In this document: positions 56,985 through 64,000 of the stretch, one piece after another
Layout of the letters: each line of letters opens with the position of its first letter
Position numbering within the stretch: the first letter of the stretch is position 1
Assembly (NCBI GenBank): GCA_039621445.1
Contig: CP154956.1
Span: 90,340,482-90,404,481, forward strand
Source: Euglena gracilis
Lineage: Eukaryota; Euglenida; Euglenophyceae; Euglenales
Direction: 5' to 3'
DNA length: 64,000 bases
Program-made: the position numbers and the translations under genes
Notes under the pieces: model-generated
The model's database searches: none
The model's input: the letters and a program-made list of their open reading frames with translations, nothing else
What the model was told of the DNA's origin: nothing

Positions 56985-58225
56985 AAGACATCAAACCCAC
57001 CTTGTATCATATGGGGGGGGAATGAAGCTGAAGAAGTGTCGAAGAAGCTCTTTTTCAGATATACTCCCCATACGTCCCAAAACACATAAGGATGCACTTT
57101 TCGTCCGGCAGCTAGCTCCCCGTTCAACCACTCGACGGCCTATCGCTCAAGGTTCGGAAACTTTGCAAGGCAAGCGCGTTGGCTTTCTTCTGTAAGGGGG
57201 GGTTGGTGCACCCCCCCCCCCCCCTCTCCGAGGGCCTCGCCACGCCATTTACCCCTCCCCCCCCCCCCTAGCCGGACCCCCTCGCCACGCCACCGGCGAT
57301 TTTCACGATTTTTTGAAGGAAAATTTTGTTGGAAACCATGGTACACCCCTCCCCCCCTGGTCGCCGACCCCCTCGCCACACCATTTACCCCCCCTCCCCC
57401 TCCCTAGCTGGACCCCCTCGCCACGCCACCGGCGGTTTTCGCGATTTTTTGAAGGAAAATTTTGTTGGAAACCATGGTACACCCCTCCCCCCCCCCCTGG
57501 TCGCCGACCCCCTCGCCACGCCATTTACCCCCCTCCGCCCCCTATTCGGACCCCCTCGCCACGGCGTACCAACCCCCCAAGCTGCACGGCCTTTGGACGC
57601 AATTCTTTTGCATTCTTCACTAATTTTATCGGCATTGTTGGCCCACTCCAACAGGAAGGAGTTACTCAGGTTCCAGTGCGCCAGAATCTCAGTCCTCACC
57701 TTATACTTATTGTTTCCTGCCTGCTTCAGCTTCATAAATGCATACAGCTTGTGTCCAAAAGACCATTGCCTTCGACCTGCAACCACAACCGGGGGAGGGT
57801 GATGCCACCTGGCACCAAGCACCTTTTGTTTCTTGGCAGGAGACTCATGGGTGTCCCCGTTCTGGGTTCCAGCATCGTCATCAACTGCGGCCATCCGCTC
57901 CACGAGATCTTCAACAGGCAGATCATCATCTTCTGCCTCCGCAGACGATCCTGCAGGATTGGAAGCGTAATCCAACCAACAATCACACAAGAAGAAGCGA
58001 AGTCCAATTTAGTCCTTCATACACGCATCGTGGTCATGGGCATTACGGAACACACAACCATGAAACATTGCAATGCAACATGCAATACAAAAGGAGTCGC
58101 AGGAACGTACCCATGAGTTCTTCTGCAGTGCGCACCACAGATATTTCCAGGTCGTCACCGTCGGACTCCTCCTCCAGCACGGAAGAAGCAAAACATTCCA
58201 TCACGGTAGAGAGGACGTCAGACAT
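56985..58225 (-). pseudogene. CENP-B/pogo-type DNA-binding gene, three exons, left arm
   Basis: Exon 1 is 58111-58225 (ATG at 58225), intron 1 is 57951-58110 (160 nt, GTACGT...CTGCAG), exon 2 is 57570-57950, intron 2 is 57190-57569 (380 nt, GTACGC...TTACAG) and exon 3 starts at 57189. Exon lengths 115 and 381 keep phase across both introns. Exon 2 encodes a homeodomain-like HTH (RRQWSFGHKLYAFMKLKQAG, then EILAHWNLSNSFLLEWANN) of the Brinker/CENP-B kind. Exon 3 adds AKFPNLER and AVEWLNGELAAGRKVHP, resembling the second CENP-B/Tc5 HTH. An in-frame TAG splits exon 3 between those two blocks in both arms, and no DDE domain follows: TCCG repeats interrupt. It is probably a decayed pogo-like transposase. 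Confidence 0.6.
57190..57569. repeat. ~130-bp G/C-rich minisatellite inside intron 2, left arm
   Basis: Units of CCTCGCCACGCCA, a C tract and TTTTTTGAAGGAAAATTTTG followed by GGAAACCATGGTACACC, repeated about two and a half times. The mirror is at 59867-60236. Confidence 0.85.
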
Positions 58226-58619
58226 GGCTGTAAGGGACACAGAAAACTTCAGACACAAGGTCTCAATACCACAACTTTGGGTGACCCCCCCATTTATAAC
58301 GACCTCCTCTGTATTTTCCACCAACTCAAATGTCAGATAACGACGGGTGTAAATGGGGGGGTTCACATGCATGTCCAATTTTAGAGCTCAGCACTATTCA
58401 AAACTTGGTAAACATGTCAGAAAGTAAAATTTCAGAAATAACTTCAGTCACTGAAAGTTACCGTAAATAGTAGGTGTGCAATTTCTAAATTGCGCGAATT
58501 TTGCAATGCTAAGTCTTGTCAGCCTTCCATTCCGGAAAAACTGAAAAACCGGAACAACAGCCACACATAACCAAGGAGTTTTTTAATTCGGCGCCAGAAA
58601 AGGTGGAAAAAGTGGCGAA

Positions 58620-58718
58620 TAGGGATCCAAACCCACGACTGTGGGTTTAATGACCAGGTTTTGAATAGTGCGAAGCTCTTAATGAGACTTGCACGTAAGT
58701 GAACAAGTGCAGCCAGGT
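58620..58718. other. tRNA-like 3' half beside the palindrome centre
   Basis: The complement (and the mirror at about 58761-58826) reads GTGGGTTCGAATCCCA, a B-box-like T arm, followed by ATTCGCCA, but no matching 5' acceptor or D arm is present. It may be a remnant of a tRNA or tRNA-derived repeat. Confidence 0.35.
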
Positions 58719-59212
58719 ACCTGGCTGCACTTGTTCACTTACGTGCAAGTCTCATTAAGAGCTTCGCACTATTCAAAACCTGGTCATTAAACCCACAGTC
58801 GTGGGTTCGAATCCCAATTCGCCACTTTTTCCACCTTTTCTGGCGCCGAATTAAAAAACTCCTTGGTTATGTGTGGCTGTTGTTCCGGTTTTTCAGTTTT
58901 TCCGGAATGGAAGGCTGACAAGACTTAGCATTGCAAAATTCGCGCAATTTAGAAATTGCACACCTACTATTTACGGTAACTTTCAGTGACTGAAGTTATT
59001 TCTGAAATTTTACTTTCTGACATGTTTACCAAGTTTTGAATAGTGCTGAGCTCTAAAATTGGACATGCATGTGAACCCCCCCATTTACACCCGTCGTTAT
59101 CTGACATTTGAGTTGGTGGAAAATACAGAGGAGGTCGTTATAAATGGGGGGGGTCACCCAAAGTTGTGGTATTGAGACCTTGTGTCTGAAGTTTTCTGTG
59201 TCCCTTACAGCC

Positions 59213-60450
59213 ATGTCTGACGTCCTCTCTACCGTGATGGAATGTTTTGCTTCTTCCGTGCTGGAGGAGGAGTCCGACGGTGACGACCTGGAAATATCTG
59301 TGGTGCGCACTGCAGAAGAACTCATGGGTACGTTCCTGCGACTCCTTTTGTATTGCATGTTGCATTGCAATGTTTCATGGTTGTGTGTTCCGTAATGCCC
59401 ATGACCACGATGCGTGTATGAAGGACTAAATTGGACTTCGCTTCTTCTTGTGTGATTGTTGGTTGGATTACGCTTCCAATCCTGCAGGATCGTCTGCGGA
59501 GGCAGAAGATGATGATCTGCCTGTTGAAGATCTCGTGGAGCGGATGGCCGCAGTTGATGACGATGCTGGAACCCAGAACGGGGACACCCATGAGTCCTGC
59601 CAAGAAACAAAAGGTGCTTGGTGCCAGGTGGCATCACCCTCCCCCGGTTGTGGTTGCAGGTCGAAGGCAATGGTCTTTTGGACACAAGCTGTATGCATTT
59701 ATGAAGCTGAAGCAGGCAGGAAACAATAAGTATAAGGTGAGGACTGAGATTCTGGCGCACTGGAACCTGAGTAACTCCTTCCTGTTGGAGTGGGCCAACA
59801 ATGCCGATAAAATTAGTGAAGAATGCAAAAGAATTGCGTCCAAAGGCCGTGCAGCTTGGGGGGTTGGTACGCCGTGGCGAGGGGGTCCGAATAGGGGGCG
59901 GAGGGGGGTAAATGGCGTGGCGAGGGGGTCGGCGACCAGGGGGGGGGGTACCATGGTTTCCAACAAAATTTTCCTTCAAAAAATCGCGAAAACCGCCGGT
60001 GGCGTGGCGAGGGGGTCCGGCTAGGGAGGGGGAGGGGGGGTAAATGGTGTGGCGAGGGGGTCGGCGACCAGGGGGGGAGGGGTGTACCATGGTTTCCAAC
60101 AAAATTTTCCTTCAAAAAATCGTGAAAATCGCCGGTGGCGTGGCGAGGGGGTCCGGCTAGGGGGGGGGGAGGGGTAAATGGCGTGGCGAGGCCCTCGGAG
60201 AGGGGGGGGGAGGGGTGCACCAACCCCCCCTTACAGAAGAAAGCCAACGCGCTTGCCTTGCAAAGTTTCCGAACCTTGAGCGATAGGCCGTCGAGTGGTT
60301 GAACGGGGAGCTAGCTGCCGGACGAAAAGTGCATCCTTATGTGTTTTGGGACGTATGGGGAGTATATCTGAAAAAGAGCTTCTTCGACACTTCTTCAGCT
60401 TCATTCCCCCCCCATATGATACAAGGTGGGTTTGATGTCTTGGGTATTAT
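59213..60450 (+). pseudogene. CENP-B/pogo-type gene, right-arm copy with frameshift
   Basis: Mirror of the 56985-58225 gene: exon 1 59213-59327, intron 1 59328-59487 (160 nt), exon 2 59488-59866 (379 nt), intron 2 59867-60236 (370 nt, carrying the minisatellite), exon 3 from 60237. A 2-bp TC deletion near 59597 shifts exon 2, so the HTH block can no longer be read from exon 1. The TAG in exon 3 is shared with the left arm. The right copy is therefore more damaged than the left. Confidence 0.6.
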
Positions 60451-61968
60451 GCCCTTTGGAGGCGTGCGGACGGACGGACAGACGGACGGACGGACGGACG
60501 GATGGCTAGAGAAAATTCCTTTCATCTGGACGGACGGCTGGACAGGGTTCATTTTGGTCTGGACGGACGGACGGCTAGGTTGGTCTCAAAATAGCGAAAC
60601 ATCTCGGCTTTTACTACTGGGCTGGGACGAGGTTCGGCACCCAAAGGGGAGGCTTTTGATACGAAAACTGTGTCCAGAACGCCGGTTCGGGCGTGAAGCC
60701 GTGTTCCAGAACGCCGGTTCGGGCTGCCACCACAGTTGTTGAAACCGTGGATTAGGGGCTCTGGCTTCACGCCCGAACCGGCGTTCAAGGAATAAAGGCC
60801 AATTTCGCCCTAAATACCCATTTTTTGAACATTTTGGAGCATTTTTGGGCTCCTTTGGGCGCATGGCCATGTCGATCGGCATAGCTGGCGCTTTTTTATT
60901 AAAAAAAACAGGCAAAAAAAACGGCAAAAAAAAACAAAGGGGAAAATGATGGTCCAAATTTTGCCTTTGATCGCAAGGGTGAACCAATCTTAGCTCAAAT
61001 GACTTGAAAACCAATACTTTTGGACGTCTTCAACAAGAATGGTCAAAATAGGGTATTTTTCTGCCATTTTGGGATGTTTCAACTTGAAACATCCCAAATT
61101 TGGTGTCTTTCTCTGCCTGAGGATGGGCAAAAAAAAGCTAAAATTAAAGGCAAAAAAATTTTGCCCTTTTTTTTGTTTTTTTTAAAAAAACATGTTTTTT
61201 TTAAAAAAACCCGTGTTTTTTTTTTGAACGAAGTGCCAGCTATGTCGATCGGCCAATTGAAGTTTTCGCACGTCTGGTGCCATGTTACCCATCGATCGAA
61301 AGCTCTTCTCAAGGGGTTTTGGCAGATGGCCACAGGATTCAGCCATTATGCATACAGCGCTTATTTTCAGCGATCGTGCATTCCAAAATTTGGCATCTTA
61401 ATTTGTCAAATCCCACACCTCAAGTGCCATACAGCATATCAATTGAAAGCTCTCGCCAAGGCCTTTCATTTGGTACCCTCAGAACTCAGCTACACTGCAG
61501 AGCACTCTGAAAATCGGCGATCGCATTTTCCGACCCTGTTTGCAAAGTCGAAATTCCTTTGTTTCACCAGCCATGTTGCCCATCGATTGAAAGCTCTTCT
61601 CAGGGGCTTTCAGCAGATGGCCTTAGATTTCAGCCGTGCTGCATGGTGTTCTATTTCAAAAATTCCCCAAATTTGGCCAAATGGAAATTGTTGCACAAAA
61701 TACCCCAATTTGTGGCCAAATACCTCCCCAAAACTGCTCAGATGTGATTACCACATGTCTACTAACCATTTTGAACACTTTTTGGCACTTTTTATTTTTG
61801 GTCCCTTGGACGCCATCTTCCCGCCCGAACCGGCGTTCTGGACGCCGGTTCGGCGCAAAAATTTCTGCGCCGGACCGGCGTCCAGAACGCCGGTTCGGGC
61901 GTGAAGCCAGAGCCCCAATGCACAGTTTCAAAATTTTTACATAGCTTTTATTTTCAGTTTCACTCATC

Positions 61969-62039
61969 GGTCTTATAGTGTAGCGGTTTGCACCCGGGAC
62001 TCTGGCTTCCATAATCCCGGTTCGAACCTGGGTAGGACC
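61969..62039 (+). tRNA. tRNA-Gln(CTG), right arm
   Basis: 71 nt, identical to the left-arm copy and in mirror orientation. The cloverleaf closes with 7-bp acceptor, 4-bp D stem, 5-bp anticodon stem (one mismatch) and 5-bp T stem. There is no CCA; a T-rich run follows within about 30 bases. Confidence 0.85.
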
Positions 62040-62152
62040 TCTTCTTTGTTTGTCTTTATCCTTGGATTTTTAAGTTCGCGGACACTAAATTAGGACCGAA
62101 ATTAATGCCATCAATGCGACGAACTTTTCCACAGTCCATGGCAGATGGAATT

Positions 62153-62558
62153 TCACGGGTGAAGGCGGATAGGCATTTTGAATTCAGATGGAAGCACAAT
62201 CAAAATAGAGGTTTTACTGTTTGAAATGATGAGTTCGAAGAAATATAGTTCATTTCGGACCAAGTTCGTGGTGATCGCTTCACAGTTGAAGGTATGTTCC
62301 CTGTAATGTTTATAAACTGCCAAACATTTTTGAAGGCGACATGCATGCATCTTCAGCATACTTTTGCATCATCTCATTTGTCTGTGGCTTGTCTTCAAAA
62401 TGGATGTGTACTACAGTCTTTACAAACTGCTGAAAAACATTTTTTTTGTTGTCAAAATATCTGAATGCATCTGCAACACCTTTTGCAGCAACATTTGTCT
62501 GTGGCATGTTATCACAATCATTTTTTTCAAGGACAATAGGTATTTTCTGTGACATCAT
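62153..62558 (-). CDS. Unknown ORF pair, right arm
   Basis: Mirror of 54867-55270, with the same 82-codon ORF (62310-62558) and the short following frame. Function unknown. See the left-arm entry for the visible sequence pattern. Confidence 0.3.
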
Positions 62559-64000
62559 TCATTCAACATCTTGCACATTTAATGCATCACAATTCAACTC
62601 AGCATTCCCTGCACACCCCAATTCAAAATTTGTGTGACACGAAATTCCTTCTTCAGGACAGTTGATAAAGAAGGTGAAGAAGCTGAAGAAAATTAAAGCA
62701 AAAAGCTAACAGTTATCACAAAAACGAACGAAGAGGTAAAGCCGTTTTTAACTGTTGCATTTTTTGTCACATAGCGCTGTTTGTTTCCGTCTCAGCGGGT
62801 TGTGTTTTTATTTCAAATTTGTGTTTAATTTCCTGTGAACCTTCTTTTCATTGTGTTTGCAAAAATGTTGCAAATTTGAAGTTGTATTGAAAGGCACAGT
62901 CAGCTATGCAACGTTGCATCTTTGATATGTTTCCTCAAACATTGGATTCGAAACACCAAGTTGTTCTTTTTGTATTTTTATTTGTATTTTTTGGGGTAAT
63001 CCCCCCCTGAAACAAAACCTTTTCCTTTTCAGGCTGGATTTATTGTGTTTTTTTTTGCGAGGCCTTCGGCGCACCTTGGGTAAATGATCAAATCAGGCTT
63101 CCGCAGAAAATGTAACACACCGCCCTGCGAGTTAATGTCCTGCACCTTTTTTCCGGGGGGAACCCTGCGTGACTAGGGGGGGGGGGGGCGGTCAGGACAC
63201 ATCACCGAATGCTCGCGCCGGTCGTGGTCCGCTTCCCCACTGCGGGGGGGGGGGTGCCTCCGGCAGACAGCTTTTTTGTCCGGAGCTCTTAACGTCCGAA
63301 CATTCACCCGGGCGAAGTTTGGCCCGGACAAACTTAGTCCTCCTCCGGTGCACACATTCATTCCACTTCCAGCCATCACTGCTAGGCGGCTAGCGACAGT
63401 GGCTTTCATCTGGACGGACGGCTGGACAGCCGGCATGTTGGCTGGCTAGGTTGGTCTGCCAGCCGGCCAGGCTGGTCTGCCAGCCGGCTAGGTTGGTCCG
63501 GCCAAACGCCCCCTTTTGTTGATGATTGGGGGGGGGAGTGGGTGGATTTCAATTTGGCTACCTGCATTCTATGCCTCTTACAGACATCCACCCAAACACC
63601 ATGCCATCCAGTTGGGTGCACACCCTTGTGGAAAGTGTGGTGCCGAAGTCTTTTTTACGAATAAAAGACCATTCCGACAATTCGACGCCATCTTAAACAT
63701 CTTTTTCCGTCTTTTCCTTCGGGAAAAAAACACGACAGTTTTAAACATTCGCGACGATCGCGGACGGAAGGACTTCCTAATTGGCTAATTGGGAGCAAAA
63801 CTGATGTGTTCTCCCCCTTGAAATTCGTTGTTTTTCTTTGTCTGGAACTCAGAATCCAACTATTTGAAGGATAAGGAATATATTGATGCAGTATTTATTG
63901 AACGGCGAAGCATGTATGCCCCCCTGAAGGTGACTTTTGAAGAATTGTTCTCCTGGTCTTTTCTGGGTCTATCTAGACCACTTCCGAAAATTTGCCATCT

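Larger units (their letters stand above)
53424..64000. repeat. Spacer-less palindrome, arms >5.2 kb, centre 58718/58719
   Basis: The centre reads GCAGCCAGGTACCTGGCTGC (58709-58728), with no spacer. Sequence left of it down to 53424 reappears inverted up to the window end (53424 matches the complement of 64000). Net length difference is about 13 bp over 5.3 kb. Visible differences include a 2-bp TC deletion in the right arm (near 59597), homopolymer changes (for example 7 versus 8 bases at 58285 and 59146), and substitutions near 53879/63546 and 56500/60925. The outer end of the right arm is outside the window. Confidence 0.95.

Noticed and set aside
58761-58826. tRNA gene beside the palindrome centre
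   Set aside because: Only a T-arm/B-box-like part is present; no acceptor or D arm pairs, so it is listed as a remnant.
42798-60290. Variant genetic code, suggested by in-frame TGA (42798), TAA (near 40936) and TAG (near 60288) inside otherwise open frames
   Set aside because: All three stops appear once each in decayed mobile genes, one can be removed by a plausible intron, and other frames end normally; ordinary pseudogene decay is simpler.

Overview
This window reads as nuclear DNA of a eukaryote, most likely a protist or alga. Evidence: recognisable genes only become continuous when GT-AG introns are removed, the tRNA genes carry no encoded CCA, and the transposons (hAT, pogo/CENP-B type, restriction-like-endonuclease LINE, Tc1/mariner-like TIR elements) are eukaryotic. 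Satellites and G/C homopolymer tracts dominate. The sequence alone does not let me name the lineage. I see no confident single-copy housekeeping protein gene; nearly everything is repeat, mobile element or decayed mobile-element gene.

Layout. 0-12.4 kb: small TIR and foldback elements, three arrays of a 43-bp hairpin-forming repeat (1.83-4.45 kb), microsatellites (TACC, TAA, GT) and several islands in which a short word alternates with long G or C runs. 12.5-34.7 kb: a 22-kb satellite built from ~162-bp monomers plus other modules, cut into units by 13 copies of a junction hairpin next to a hypervariable poly-G tract. Six consecutive units of ~1.79 kb form the higher-order core (20.2-31.0 kb), and a ~2-kb block on its left (15.3-17.3 kb) is repeated on its right (32.6-34.7 kb). 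Two arrays of a 19-bp palindromic minisatellite sit at 17.4-18.0 and 18.6-19.2 kb. 34.7-53.4 kb: an accessory graveyard with a hAT transposase whose reading frame is restored by introns of only 41-50 nt, an HTH/zinc-cluster gene with 45- and 46-nt introns, three relatives of a possible tyrosine-recombinase family, the 3' half of a LINE with a restriction-like endonuclease, a 256-bp MITE whose empty site is also in the window, a Tc1/mariner-like element carrying a spliced unknown coding fragment, one tRNA-like gene, and many copies of GC-rich REP-like hairpins. 53.4-64.0 kb: a near-perfect, spacer-less palindrome centred at 58718/58719, each arm (>5.2 kb) carrying a tRNA-Gln, a three-exon CENP-B-like transposase gene, a small unknown ORF and the same repeats in mirror order. 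The right arm runs off the window.

The genes do not form a pathway. The coherent themes are mobile DNA and inverted-repeat structure at every scale: 12-bp hairpins, 94-bp palindromes, foldbacks of hundreds of bases and the 10.5-kb palindrome. The strongest leads are the very short introns, the higher-order satellite with a compensatory change in its junction hairpin, the word-plus-G/C-tract islands, the filled/empty MITE pair and the large palindrome.
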